Assembly (NCBI GenBank): GCA_963791805.1 | Contig: CAWBTU010000006.1 | Location: forward strand, 558,001-622,000 | DNA from: JACMJL01 sp963791805 | Lineage (GTDB): Bacteria > Bacillota > Clostridia > Clostridiales > Clostridiaceae | Length of the DNA: 64,000 nt | Reading direction: 5' to 3' | Shown here: positions 25,470-34,432 of the stretch, piece by piece | Layout: every line of letters begins with the position of its first letter | Position numbering within the stretch: the stretch's first letter is position 1 | The notes under the pieces: model-generated | What the model was told of the DNA's origin: nothing | What the model saw: only the letters and a program-made list of their open reading frames with translations | The model's database searches: none | Translations under genes and position numbers: made by a program

Positions 25470-27035
25470 TTATATATTAGGATCTATAACATTTTTCTTA
25501 TCATTGGGGTTTTCTAGCGGATTATGAGCAGGTCCTTCAATGATTTCTCCTTCATATGTAAATCTAGAGCCATGGCAGGGGCAATCCCAGGATTTTTCAG
25601 CAGAATTCCATACTAAAGTACAGCCTAGATGAGTACAAGTTATATTTACTATATGAAGAACATTATTAAAATCTCTATACGCACCTGATTTTTTATTGTT
25701 TACTTCAATTATTTTAGCTTCACCCATAGATACATCAACATTGTTTTCTGCAGGACTAAGTTTTCCACCTATAAATTTTTCTGCTACGCCAGAATTTTGT
25801 ACTACAAAATTCTTCGCAGAGGCTATTGGAGTGAACCTAGAAGGTGAAAATACATCTTCATAGGGATTACTGCCTTTAATAATTAAATCTTTAATTATCA
25901 TGGCTGCGGCAGTTCCATTTGTTATTCCCCATTTTCCAAAGCCTGTTGCAACAAAGATATTAGGAGTATCAGAAGTTAGATTACCTATGTAGGGAACATT
26001 ATCAAGAGTCTTACAATCCTGTGCAGACCACCTATATAACAATTTTTCCATTTGAAAGGTTTCTTTAGCATACTTTATTAAGTTTTCATAATGAGAATCT
26101 GTATTTTTAGAATAACCAGTCTTATGGTCTTCACCAACCACAAGTAACATTTCAGAGTTATCAACTTCTTGACTTCTTAGAGAAATGGTTGGATTTTCTG
26201 CATTAATATACATACCTCCTGGAAACTTTTCCTTTACTTTAGCACCGATAATGTAGGATCTATCCGTGTACATTCTAGTAAAATATAGACCTAATCCATC
26301 ATAGAAAGGGAAATGAGATGCGATAATGACTTTATCTGCTATGATTTTTTTATTTGTATTTGTTAATAAAGTACATGGACTTCCTTGCTCAATATCTTTA
26401 ACTCTAGTTTGCTCAAAAATATAGCTACCATCCAATGGAATCTCACTTGCAAGGGATAAAAGGTACTTTCTAGGATGAAATTGAGCCTGATTATCAAAAC
26501 ATATTGCTGCTTTGATAGAGAAGGGAAGAGGAATAGAGCCAAGATAGGAAGCAGGTAGACCTAAATCAGTGGCAGCATTAACTTCTTCTTCGATTTTTTT
26601 TTCAAATGCTTCTTTTTCAGTAAAAACATAAGCAGATTGCCTAGAAAAATCACAAAGTATATCCTTTTCTTTAATAGTATCGTCTATAAATCTAATTGCT
26701 AGCTGGTTAGCTTCAGCATACTGTTTAGCTTTTTCTTTCCCAAATTTATTTATTAATTCATTGTAAATTAATCCGTGTTGAGAGGTTATTTTTGCAGTAG
26801 TATGTGCTGTGGTTCCTTGGACTATATGATCTGCTTCAACTATTACTACTTTAAGTCCTTCCTTTTTTAGTAAGTAAGCTGCCGTTATTCCAGCAATACC
26901 GCCACCCACAATTGCTACATCAGTTTTTATATCTTCATATAATATAGGATAACTTGTTTTTTGTGTTGAAGCTATCCAGTATGGCATAGTTGCCTCTTGA
27001 AATTTATTATTATAAGGTAAATTTTTATTTTCCAT
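25470..27035 (-). CDS. FAD-dependent oxidoreductase with C-terminal Rieske [2Fe-2S] domain
   Basis: 521 residues from ATG 27035; GGAGG lies within an upstream in-frame ATG's codons at 27047, so the second ATG is chosen. A DAO-type FAD fold is seen at residues 35-75 (DVAIVGGGIAGITAAYLLKKEG, then VVIVEAD) and GFGKWGITNGTAAAMII near 370. The last 80 residues are a Rieske domain with ligands CTHLGC and CPCHGS. Such fusions are common in Bacillus and Clostridium; substrate is unproven. It stands alone between a terminator and a distinct upstream unit. Confidence 0.9.
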   Translation of the reverse strand: MENKNLPYNNKFQEATMPYWIASTQKTSYPILYEDIKTDVAIVGGGIAGITAAYLLKKEGLKVVIVEADHIVQGTTAHTTAKITSQHGLIYNELINKFGKEKAKQYAEANQLAIRFIDDTIKEKDILCDFSRQSAYVFTEKEAFEKKIEEEVNAATDLGLPASYLGSIPLPFSIKAAICFDNQAQFHPRKYLLSLASEIPLDGSYIFEQTRVKDIEQGSPCTLLTNTNKKIIADKVIIASHFPFYDGLGLYFTRMYTDRSYIIGAKVKEKFPGGMYINAENPTISLRSQEVDNSEMLLVVGEDHKTGYSKNTDSHYENLIKYAKETFQMEKLLYRWSAQDCKTLDNVPYIGNLTSDTPNIFVATGFGKWGITNGTAAAMIIKDLIIKGSNPYEDVFSPSRFTPIASAKNFVVQNSGVAEKFIGGKLSPAENNVDVSMGEAKIIEVNNKKSGAYRDFNNVLHIVNITCTHLGCTLVWNSAEKSWDCPCHGSRFTYEGEIIEGPAHNPLENPNDKKNVIDPNI

Positions 27036-27133
27036 TATAACCTCCATTAAAAGTTAATAGAATTATCTTTTCAAACTTTCTAAGAAAATATACATTATAT
27101 CAAAGTACAATGTGACTTCATAAAATGGTCAAC

Positions 27134-27166
27134 AAAAAGTACAGGTCTGTGAACAAGACCTGCACT
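27134..27166 (-). terminator. Terminator after the low-complexity coat-like gene
   Basis: Minus-strand hairpin GTGCAGGTCT...AGACCTGTAC followed by TTTTTGTTG (complement of 27131-27165). Confidence 0.75.
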
Positions 27167-27195
27167 TAATTTCATAATTGTAGAGCTAATTCATT

Positions 27196-27639
27196 CTAGT
27201 AGCAAATAAAGCTTTCTATTCTTCTAAGATCAGTTCCGAAGTATACCCATCTACGCCCATTCCATCTCCAGCCAGAAACAGATCGTCTTCCAACGTAAGT
27301 TAACCAAGCCCAAAAGCTAGTTCCATTTGTTAGCCAGATATACACATATCTATTTCTACAAGGCCTAATTGCACCAGACTCTATAGCTTTTGCTGAAAGT
27401 CCTGCATAAGATTGCACTTGCCCATGGTGTTTTGATGGCTTACCTGAGGGTGGTGGTGCCATAGGAGGACCTCCTTGAGGATTTCCTTGCATGCCACCAA
27501 AATTTGGTTGGCCTCCTTGAGGAAAATTTTGAGGTCCCATATAATTTGGTCCTTGCATGCCTCCACCAAAAGATGGTGGCATCTGTTGTTCTGTTCTATA
27601 ACCGTAGAATGAGCAATCGAAAGGATAGTTAAAGTACAT
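27196..27639 (-). CDS. Gly/Pro/Gln-rich protein with Trp-rich C-terminal domain, possible spore coat protein
   Basis: 147 residues. The first 80 residues are low complexity, with repeats such as GGGMQGPN, PQGGQPNF and NPQGGPPM. The last 50 form a compact Trp- and Arg-rich block (YVYIWLTNGTSFWAWLTYVG, then GWRWNGRRWVYFG) ending in FICY. No signal peptide. Composition resembles clostridial coat or exosporium proteins, but this is inference. AGGAG is weak; the upstream sequence offers TAGGAGACT nine bases before the ATG. It is a single gene with its own terminator. Confidence 0.6.
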   Translation of the reverse strand: MYFNYPFDCSFYGYRTEQQMPPSFGGGMQGPNYMGPQNFPQGGQPNFGGMQGNPQGGPPMAPPPSGKPSKHHGQVQSYAGLSAKAIESGAIRPCRNRYVYIWLTNGTSFWAWLTYVGRRSVSGWRWNGRRWVYFGTDLRRIESFICY

Positions 27640-27695
27640 AAAGTAGTCTCCTAAAAAATATTTCAGTTTATTATATGAGAATACTTCTATAAATG

Positions 27696-27953
27696 TTAAT
27701 CACCAATTCTTTGTTCAATTGCTTTTCTTACATCTTCAGCAGACAAACCACTAGAATTAATAACGGGTATTTTTGTTGCAGCATCACTAAATCCCAGCAT
27801 ATCAGTATTATAATCCGCAGTAACGATAGCATCTAATCCATGCAAAGCAGAAGAATTATCTAAATTTTCTCCAAGTTCATGCACTGAATACCCATTTCTA
27901 GTTAAATGCTCTGAAACATTTGTTAATCCTTTTTCAACTCCAATTTTAATCAT
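27696..27953 (-). CDS. UPF0180 (YkuS) family protein
   Basis: 85 residues matching the UPF0180 pattern: KIGVEKGLTNVSEHLTRNGYSV, then DAIVTADYNTDMLGFSDAATKIPVINSSGLSAEDV. Function unknown in all members I know. GAGGTG lies before the ATG. Upstream, a kinase-fold gene ends about 80 bases away on the same strand, so co-transcription is possible. Confidence 0.85.
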   Translation of the reverse strand: MIKIGVEKGLTNVSEHLTRNGYSVHELGENLDNSSALHGLDAIVTADYNTDMLGFSDAATKIPVINSSGLSAEDVRKAIEQRIGD

Positions 27954-28036
27954 GTTTAATCACCTCTCTGGTTATTTTGTGTAGTTGTTAGTAACTTTAT
28001 TCAACTAGCAAATCAGAGAGTGAAAGAGATAATTTA

Positions 28037-28534
28037 TTACATCTTAAATAAATTACCATAGTAATAATCTCCAACTTCATTTGTACATCCATAATCTATT
28101 AGAATATTTACATTATTGATCTGCCCCCATGAGCTAACCGAGAGTATGTCATTATAATATAAATAGTATTTTCTTGTTAAATAAGTTAAATCATCAAGCG
28201 CATTTTTTTCTTTTCGAACTGAATTTAAATTTATTCTTTTTGTAAGCAACTTTTTAGATAACGGCATTGCCCTTTGCATAATTAGTATTCTAGAGTTAAA
28301 GGCTAGAATTGGACATAGATACTTTAATAAGTCTTCTTCTACGGTATTGTAAACATAGTTTTCAACATTGTTTTGAAAATAGCCATCTATACCTTTAGAA
28401 ACCTTCATAACATAGTTATCATTTATAGCATATACCTTTCTTGCGATCCCTTCACCTAAAAACATAAAGTGCTTGCTTATTTGCCTATCGCTTAAAGGTA
28501 GTAATTCATGAAGAAGCTTTTCAGCATTTCTCAT
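28037..28534 (-). CDS. Small protein with protein-kinase-like fold motifs
   Basis: 165 residues. I do not recognise a named family, but the order of motifs looks kinase-like: a glycine loop FLGEGIARKVYAI (26-38), a V-M-K strand with candidate ATP-binding Lys at YVMKVSKG, an acidic residue in a following helix, a hinge-like LIMQRAMPL and a final NILIDYG resembling the N...DFG metal site. The canonical HxD catalytic loop is not seen (SSWGQINN instead), and the C-lobe is cut short. It may be a pseudokinase or a small-molecule kinase relative. GGAGGG precedes the ATG. Confidence 0.55.
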   Translation of the reverse strand: MRNAEKLLHELLPLSDRQISKHFMFLGEGIARKVYAINDNYVMKVSKGIDGYFQNNVENYVYNTVEEDLLKYLCPILAFNSRILIMQRAMPLSKKLLTKRINLNSVRKEKNALDDLTYLTRKYYLYYNDILSVSSWGQINNVNILIDYGCTNEVGDYYYGNLFKM

Positions 28535-28673
28535 TTTAAGATATCCCTCCTAAGAATTCCAGCTGTTACAATATAATTATGATGTAACAGAAAAAATGTT
28601 CTAATTAGGTGTATTAAGAAAGGGATGGCTGAAATGAGGATTACTACGTCAAGCTGAGACATAATAAAGCGAT

Positions 28674-28715
28674 AAAAGAAGGTGGCAGGCTATTAGTTAG
28701 CCAACCACCTTTAGT
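28674..28715 (-). terminator. Terminator after metY
   Basis: AAGGTGG (28679-28685) pairs with CCACCTT (28705-28711), with GGCT/AGCC continuing the stem inside. On the minus strand TTCTTTTAT follows. Confidence 0.75.
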
Positions 28716-28723
28716 ATTAAATA

Positions 28724-30013
28724 CTATTGAGCCGCTTTTTCAAGGGCTTGAGTTAGATCATAAATAATGTCATCAATATCTTCAATACCTACTGAAAGTC
28801 TAATTAAGTCTGGAGTAACACCTGCTTTTAATTGCTCTGCTTCTGAAAGCTGAAGGTGAGTAGTGCTTGCAGGGTGAATAACTAAGGATTTAGCATCACC
28901 TACATTTGCAAGTAGTGAGAATATCTCAAGACTATTGGCAAATTTCTTTCCAGCTTCAGCTCCACCCTTAATTCCAAAGGTAAAGATTGAACCAGGTCCC
29001 TTAGGTAGATATTTTTTGCCTAATTCGTAATATTTGTTATCTTCAAAGCCAGGGTAGTTAATCCAAGTGACTTGAGGATGATTCTTTAAGAATTCCGCAA
29101 CCTTTCTAGCATTAGAAACATGTTTTTCAACTCTAAGTGATAATGTCTCAAGTCCTAATAGTAAAAGGAAAGAGTTGAATGGACTTAAAGCTGCACCAGT
29201 ATCACGTAAATATTGAACCCTAGCTTTTAAAATATAAGCGATCGGTCCGAAAGCATCTGTATATACTATTCCATCATAGCTTGGATCTGGACTAGTTAAA
29301 ACAGGGAATTTACCGCTAGCCTTCCAATCAAAATTTCCTGAATCAATTAAGACACCGCCTACTGAAGTACCATGACCACCAATAAACTTTGTAGCAGAGT
29401 GAACAACTATATCTGCGCCAAATTCAATTGGTCTTATTAAGTATGGAGTTCCGAAGGTATTATCCACAATTAAGGGTAAGTTGTTTTCATGTGCTATTAC
29501 TGCAACCTTTTCAATATCAATAATATTAATTCCCGGATTACCTATAGTTTCAATATATACAGCCTTTGTTTTATCAGTAATAGCTGCTCTGAAATTTTCA
29601 GGATCATCAGGATCAACAAATATAGTGTTAATGCCATACTTTGGTAAGGTATTTGAAAATAAATTATAAGTCCCACCATAAAGTGTACTAGCAGCAACTA
29701 TTTCATCACCTGTTTGGGCAATATTTAAGATTGAAGCAGTAATGGCTGCAGCACCAGAAGCGAAAGAAAGAGCAGCAGCGCCACCTTCTAACTGAGCAAT
29801 TCTCTGCTCAAAAACATCAGAGGTTGGATTCATTATTCTTGTATAGATGTTTCCAAATTCTTTAAGCCCAAACAAGTTAGCAGCATGATCTGTATCGTTA
29901 AATACATAAGAAGTAGTTTGATAAATTGGTACAGCTCTTGACCCTGTTGTTGGATCAACTTTCTGTCCACCATGTACTTGCACTGTGTCAAATTTTAATT
30001 TTCTTTCACTCAT
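28724..30013 (-). CDS. metY: O-acetylhomoserine sulfhydrylase (aminocarboxypropyltransferase)
   Basis: 429 residues, the usual length. PLP enzyme of the Cys/Met metabolism family: PIYQTTSYVF, NPTSDVFEQRIAQLEGG, SGAAAITASIL and the PLP-lysine motif HSATKFIGGHGT. It makes homocysteine from O-acetylhomoserine and sulfide. The long insertion near the middle (PDPSYDGIVY) is typical of MetY rather than MetB/MetC. Single gene with a consensus promoter. No S-box (SAM) or T-box element is visible in the roughly 100-base leader. Confidence 0.95.
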   Translation of the reverse strand: MSERKLKFDTVQVHGGQKVDPTTGSRAVPIYQTTSYVFNDTDHAANLFGLKEFGNIYTRIMNPTSDVFEQRIAQLEGGAAALSFASGAAAITASILNIAQTGDEIVAASTLYGGTYNLFSNTLPKYGINTIFVDPDDPENFRAAITDKTKAVYIETIGNPGINIIDIEKVAVIAHENNLPLIVDNTFGTPYLIRPIEFGADIVVHSATKFIGGHGTSVGGVLIDSGNFDWKASGKFPVLTSPDPSYDGIVYTDAFGPIAYILKARVQYLRDTGAALSPFNSFLLLLGLETLSLRVEKHVSNARKVAEFLKNHPQVTWINYPGFEDNKYYELGKKYLPKGPGSIFTFGIKGGAEAGKKFANSLEIFSLLANVGDAKSLVIHPASTTHLQLSEAEQLKAGVTPDLIRLSVGIEDIDDIIYDLTQALEKAAQ

Positions 30014-30108
30014 AAATATAGCCCCCTTAAATAATTTAATATTACTATGTAAAAATAGTTTTGATAAATTTCTATAGAAAACCTAGTAAACATATATATA
30101 TTGTATTT

Positions 30109-30137
30109 ATTATAAAGTCTACTATAAACCTTGTCAA
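30109..30137 (-). promoter_or_regulatory. Consensus sigma-A promoter of metY
   Basis: Minus strand TTGACA (complement of 30132-30137), 17-base spacer, TATAAT (complement of 30109-30114): a full consensus, so control by a repressor is likely if the gene is regulated. Similar CTATAAA strings flank the -35 on the plus strand and could be an operator. Confidence 0.8.
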
Positions 30138-30162
30138 CCTATAAAATAAAATATTTTCGATT

Positions 30163-30191
30163 TTGATTTCTTTTATTATAAATGGTATTCT
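30163..30191 (+). promoter_or_regulatory. Sigma-A type promoter of the aspA-hydF operon
   Basis: TTGATT (30163-30168), 17-base spacer, TATTCT (30186-30191), about 35 bases before the aspA ATG. It lies back to back with the metY promoter. Confidence 0.6.
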
Positions 30192-30228
30192 TAAATAGTA
30201 TATTGCAAGAGTTAAAAGGAGTACTGAA

Positions 30229-31632
30229 ATGGATTATAGAATAGAGAGTGATCTACTAGGAGAAAGAAAAATAGACCATGAAGTTTATTATGGAATTAAT
30301 ACTCAAAGAGCAATTGAAAATTTTTCCTTAGATAATAAAAACGTAAGTTTAAAATTAATATATGAGATGGTCCTAGTAAAAAAAGCAGCAGCTATTGTAA
30401 ATAAGAGTTTGAATAAACTTTCAGAAGAAAAAGCAAATGCTATTATAATTGCTTCTGATGAAGTATTAACAGGAAAATTTGATAATGATTTTGTAGTTAG
30501 TGCTTTTCAGGGAGGAGCAGGTACCTCTACTAATATGAATGTTAATGAGGTAATCGCTAATAGGGCTATTGAAATTCTTGGTGGCGAAAAAGGTGATTAT
30601 GAAATAGTACATCCATTAAATGATGTAAATATGTCACAATCTACTAATGATGTTTATCCAACAGCCCTTAGAATTGCTGCAATACATTTGATAAGAGAAT
30701 TAAGCAAATCCTTAGCTGAACTGCAAGAAGCTCTTCAAAATAAAGAAAATGAGTTTTCAGATGTAATTAAACTTGGAAGAACTCAACTTATGGATGCACT
30801 TCCAATGATGGTAGGTCAAGGCTTTGGAGCATATGCTAAGGCTTTAGAAAGAGATAGATGGAGAATCTATAAGGTAGAAGAAAGATTAAGACAGATAAAT
30901 ATTGGGGGTACGGCTATTGGTACAGGGCTAAATGCCACAAATAAGTATACTTTTATGATGACTGATGTACTTCAAGATTTAACTAAGTTAGGTATTGCAA
31001 GATCAGATTACCCAATGGATATCACTCAAAATTATGACGTATTTGTAGAAGTATCAGGATTATTAAAGGCATGTAGTGTAAATCTTCTTAAGATTTCAAA
31101 TGATTTAAGATTATTAAGTTCAGGTCCTATGGGGGGATTCGGAGAAATAAACCTTCCTCAAAAGCAGGCAGGTTCAACAATTATGCCTGGAAAGGTTAAT
31201 CCAGTAATTCCTGAAATGGTGGCACAAGTTTCTATGAGGGTCATAGCTAATGACACTGCTATTACCATGGCAAGTTCTATGGGACAGCTGGAATTAAATG
31301 CATTTACACCCTTAATGGCAGAAAGCCTACTGGAATCTCTTGAACTATTAAATAAAAGCGTTATTATTTTTAGAGAAAAATGCATAGAAGGCATTACTGT
31401 TAATGAAGCAAAGTGCAAAGAGAATCTTGAAAATTCAACTGCTCTAGTCACAGCTTTAGTTCATTATATAGGATATGACAAAGCAGGAGAAGTGTCTAAA
31501 AAAGCATTAAAAGAAGATAAAACCATAAGAGAGGTTCTTTGCGAAGATAATATATTAACAAAAGAAAGAATTGATGAGATATTAAACCCCTATGAATTAA
31601 CAAAACCAGGAATTCCAGGGATGAAGCTATAA
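30229..31632 (+). CDS. aspA: Aspartate ammonia-lyase
   Basis: 467 residues, fumarase/aspartase superfamily. Signatures are GGAGTSTNMNVNEVIANRA, HPLNDVNMSQSTNDVYPTA and the catalytic loop GSTIMPGKVNPVIPE. The ending VIPE, rather than TQCE as in fumarase, points to aspartase, which splits aspartate into fumarate and ammonia. Linkage to hydF supports this: aspartase genes lie within hydrogenase-maturation operons in several bacteria (established genome context). AAAGGAG precedes the ATG. First of seven tightly spaced genes. Confidence 0.92.
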   Translation: MDYRIESDLLGERKIDHEVYYGINTQRAIENFSLDNKNVSLKLIYEMVLVKKAAAIVNKSLNKLSEEKANAIIIASDEVLTGKFDNDFVVSAFQGGAGTSTNMNVNEVIANRAIEILGGEKGDYEIVHPLNDVNMSQSTNDVYPTALRIAAIHLIRELSKSLAELQEALQNKENEFSDVIKLGRTQLMDALPMMVGQGFGAYAKALERDRWRIYKVEERLRQINIGGTAIGTGLNATNKYTFMMTDVLQDLTKLGIARSDYPMDITQNYDVFVEVSGLLKACSVNLLKISNDLRLLSSGPMGGFGEINLPQKQAGSTIMPGKVNPVIPEMVAQVSMRVIANDTAITMASSMGQLELNAFTPLMAESLLESLELLNKSVIIFREKCIEGITVNEAKCKENLENSTALVTALVHYIGYDKAGEVSKKALKEDKTIREVLCEDNILTKERIDEILNPYELTKPGIPGMKL

Positions 31633-31657
31633 TAACAAAGACAAAAGGAGGAAAAAC

Positions 31658-32881
31658 ATGAGTTTAAATGATACACCAAGATCCGAACGAGTTCATATAG
31701 CCTTATTTGGTATGAGAAATGCAGGTAAATCTAGTATAATTAATGCAATCACAAACCAAGAAATAGCCATTGTTTCAGATGTGAAAGGAACAACTACTGA
31801 CCCAGTTTATAAAGCTATGGAAATACTACCTATTGGACCTTGTGTAGTAATAGATACAGCGGGATTAGATGATGTTGGGGAGTTAGGGGAACTTAGAAAG
31901 AAAAAAACTTTGGAAGTTTTAGATAAAACCAATATAGCATTGGTGGTAATTGACTCTACTGTGGGTATAACTGAATACGATAGATTTATAATAAAACAAG
32001 TAGAGGATAAAAAAATTCCTGTAATAGCAGTGTTGAACAAAATCGACAAAATTGAAGTTGATGATGGTTTAACAAAAACAATAGAAATTCCTTATGTTAC
32101 AGTTTCAGCTACTACTAAAAAGGGAATAAAGGAACTTAAGGATAAGATTATTGGAATGCTACCAGAAGATGAAGATAAATTTAAGATAATTGGAGATTTA
32201 ATAAATCCTGGTGACTTTATTGTTTTAGTAACACCTATAGACAAGGCTGCACCAAAGGGAAGACTTATTCTTCCGCAGCAGCAAACAATAAGAGATATCC
32301 TTGAAAGTGATGCTATTGCAGTAGTTACAAAGGAATATGAGTTAAAAGAAACTTTGGAAAACTTAGGTAAAAAGCCTAAAATAGTGGTTACTGATTCACA
32401 AGCATTTCTAAAGGTTGCAGCAGATACACCAAAGGATATTTTAATGACATCCTTTTCTATTTTATTTGCAAGATATAAAGGTGACCTAGTTGAGCTTATT
32501 AAAGGGGTAAAAGCCATTGAAATGCTGAAAGATGGGGATAAGGTTCTAATTTCAGAAGGCTGTACCCATCATCAACAAGCTGATGATATAGGAAGAGTAA
32601 AAATTCCAAGATGGATAAGGCAAACTACGGGCAAGCAGATAGATTTTGAATATTCTGCAGGAATGAGCTTTACAGATGATGTGAAAAAATACAAGCTAAT
32701 TGTTCATTGTGGGGCATGTATGCTTAATAGAGTTGCAATGCAAAACAGAATAGACACTGCAAAAGAGTTTGAGGTGCCTATAGTAAATTACGGAATATTA
32801 ATTGCTTACGTTCAAGGTATTCTTGATAGGGCGCTAGAACCTTTCCCACTGGCTAAATTAATTTGGGATGAAAAACAATAG
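31658..32881 (+). CDS. hydF: [FeFe]-hydrogenase H-cluster maturation GTPase
   Basis: 407 residues. N-terminal GTPase: GMRNAGKSS (P-loop), GTTTDPV (switch I), DTAGLDD (G3) and NKID (G4). C-terminal Fe-S scaffold: cluster ligands in EGCTHHQQ and VHCGACML. HydF carries the 2Fe subcluster made by HydE and HydG and delivers it to HydA. Those genes are not in the window. GGAGG precedes the ATG, 25 bases after aspA. It shows that the organism makes [FeFe]-hydrogenase. Confidence 0.96.
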   Translation: MSLNDTPRSERVHIALFGMRNAGKSSIINAITNQEIAIVSDVKGTTTDPVYKAMEILPIGPCVVIDTAGLDDVGELGELRKKKTLEVLDKTNIALVVIDSTVGITEYDRFIIKQVEDKKIPVIAVLNKIDKIEVDDGLTKTIEIPYVTVSATTKKGIKELKDKIIGMLPEDEDKFKIIGDLINPGDFIVLVTPIDKAAPKGRLILPQQQTIRDILESDAIAVVTKEYELKETLENLGKKPKIVVTDSQAFLKVAADTPKDILMTSFSILFARYKGDLVELIKGVKAIEMLKDGDKVLISEGCTHHQQADDIGRVKIPRWIRQTTGKQIDFEYSAGMSFTDDVKKYKLIVHCGACMLNRVAMQNRIDTAKEFEVPIVNYGILIAYVQGILDRALEPFPLAKLIWDEKQ

Positions 32882-32896
32882 TTAGGAGAGATATAC

Positions 32897-33256
32897 TTGG
32901 AACGTATCATAAATGAATTTTCACAATCAATAAAGAAGAATTTAAAGGGCATAATATTAATTATTATAGCAGCGATGCTTACTTCTGTTGGACAGTTATT
33001 TTGGAAATTATCAGATGGTAATGATATTAAGTTAGTTTTTTTTGGATTTGTATGTTATGGCTTTGGTGCAGTACTTATGATAATTGCTTTTAGGTTTGGG
33101 AGCCTTTCTGTTCTACATCCATTAATGAGTATAGGATACGTATTTGCTATAATTCTTGGCACTACTTTGTTACATGAAAACATATCGATTATGCAATATT
33201 TTGCTATCGCAATAATTATGATAGGTGTAACTTTAATTGGAGGCGGCGATGTATAA
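32897..33256 (+). CDS. Half-size EamA/SMR-like transporter subunit A
   Basis: 119 residues with four membrane helices, half the size of a normal EamA transporter. GQLFWKLSDGND in helix 1 and FRFGSLSVLHPLMSIGYVFAIILGTTLLHE are typical EamA/SMR segments. The start is TTG 32897, with TTAGGAGAG nine bases upstream; no ATG fits. It overlaps the next gene, a second four-helix EamA protein, by 8 bases, so the two probably form a heterodimer like ArnE/ArnF. Substrate unknown. Confidence 0.8.
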   Translation: MERIINEFSQSIKKNLKGIILIIIAAMLTSVGQLFWKLSDGNDIKLVFFGFVCYGFGAVLMIIAFRFGSLSVLHPLMSIGYVFAIILGTTLLHENISIMQYFAIAIIMIGVTLIGGGDV

Positions 33257-33584
33257 GTATTTGTTGGTATGCTTAGTAATGACAATATGTGGTGCTATTG
33301 GAGGTTTCTTTTTTAAAAAAGCGGCTGATTCAGGTGAATCTATAATTAAAATACTATTAACTCCATTTTTATATATAGGAGGTTTTTTCTATGTATTAGG
33401 GGCACTATTAAATATTTGGGTGTTAAAAAAATTAAATTATACTGTTGTATTGCCCATAACAGCCATTACTTATGTTTGGACACTTACAATTGCTTATTTT
33501 GTTTTAAAAGAAAAACTTTCTACTAGAAAAATTGCAGGACTTGTCCTTATAATCACTGGAGCACTAATGTTAGGGTTAATGTAA
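33249..33584 (+). CDS. Half-size EamA/SMR-like transporter subunit B
   Basis: 111 residues from ATG 33249, which has TTGGAGGCGG just upstream within the end of the preceding gene. Four helices; GGFFFKKAAD in helix 1 mirrors the GQLFWKLSD of the partner, and LPITAITYVWTLTIAYFVLKEKLS is a DMT signature. The gene overlap implies balanced production of the two halves. Substrate unknown; context (mgsA, msrB, hydF) gives no clear hint. Confidence 0.8.
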   Translation: MYKYLLVCLVMTICGAIGGFFFKKAADSGESIIKILLTPFLYIGGFFYVLGALLNIWVLKKLNYTVVLPITAITYVWTLTIAYFVLKEKLSTRKIAGLVLIITGALMLGLM

Positions 33585-33599
33585 AAAGGAGGCTATTTA

Positions 33600-33953
33600 A
33601 TGCAAAACAATATACTCTTTTTAGTTGTAATTATTATCACTCTTATATTAAGTAGTTTCAATATTTTAGATTTTAAGAAGGGAAGACTTAAGTCAGGTAC
33701 CTTAAAGAAGGAATTTAGTATAATAGAAGCAGTTTTGCTAATTATACTTGTTATAGCAACATTTTTCATTTCAAAAGCGCGATATCAGATGGATGCCATT
33801 TTTATTGCTGTGGTTTTGTATTTATTACCATTGATTGTGATTAACTTCAAAATATATGTAAGTGAAAAGACTAAAGAACTTTTATATAGTGGAGTGGTAT
33901 TCTCAATAATCATTGGTTTATGCATGGTTCTTTTGATTACTGATATAATATAA
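33600..33953 (+). CDS. Four-helix membrane protein of unknown function
   Basis: 117 residues, four hydrophobic segments (about 3-22, 41-60, 67-85 and 93-115) joined by short lysine-rich loops. Start ATG 33600 follows AAAGGAGGC. No family is recognised. It is the fifth gene of the aspA-hydF operon, 15 bases after the second EamA subunit and 21 before mgsA. Confidence 0.65.
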   Translation: MQNNILFLVVIIITLILSSFNILDFKKGRLKSGTLKKEFSIIEAVLLIILVIATFFISKARYQMDAIFIAVVLYLLPLIVINFKIYVSEKTKELLYSGVVFSIIIGLCMVLLITDII

Positions 33954-33974
33954 GTTATATAGGGGGAAAAACAA

Positions 33975-34421
33975 ATGAATAAAATTGGGAAGCAAAAGCA
34001 TATTGCTTTAATTGCACATGATAACAGGAAACCTGATTTAATAAATTGGATAATTGACAATAGAGAAAGCATACAGAAGCATTTTTTATTTGGAACGGGA
34101 ACTACTGCTAGGCTTATTTCTGAAGCAACAGGGTTACCTGTGAATGCTTTTAATAGTGGACCCATGGGAGGAGATCAGCAAATTGGAGCAGGAATTGTTA
34201 ATGGAGAAATAGATTTTATGATTTTTTTCTGGGATCCCTTAACTTCTCAACCACATGATCCAGATGTTAAGGCGCTATTAAGAATCGCAGTATTATATGA
34301 TATACCTGTAGCTATGAATCAGTCAACTGCAGATTTTTTAATTAAGTCAAGTCTTATGGATAATGAAATTGATAGACATATGATAGATTATTATAATAAG
34401 ATAAGGAAGGATAATTTTTAG
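33975..34421 (+). CDS. mgsA: Methylglyoxal synthase
   Basis: 148 residues. It converts dihydroxyacetone phosphate to methylglyoxal and phosphate, a bypass that relieves phosphorylated-sugar stress. Conserved blocks are ALIAHDNRKPDL, FGTGTTARLI, NSGPMGGDQQIGA and FFWDPLTSQPHDPDVKALLR, with the catalytic Asp residues of the GDQQ and FFWD motifs. GGGGG precedes the ATG. In the operon it stands next to msrB. Confidence 0.96.
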   Translation: MNKIGKQKHIALIAHDNRKPDLINWIIDNRESIQKHFLFGTGTTARLISEATGLPVNAFNSGPMGGDQQIGAGIVNGEIDFMIFFWDPLTSQPHDPDVKALLRIAVLYDIPVAMNQSTADFLIKSSLMDNEIDRHMIDYYNKIRKDNF

Positions 34422-34432
34422 GAGGAATTCTA

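Noticed and set aside
30014..30108. Possible SAM (S-box) or T-box leader for metY
   Set aside because: The leader from promoter to ATG is about 100 bases and lacks S-box or T-box core sequences.
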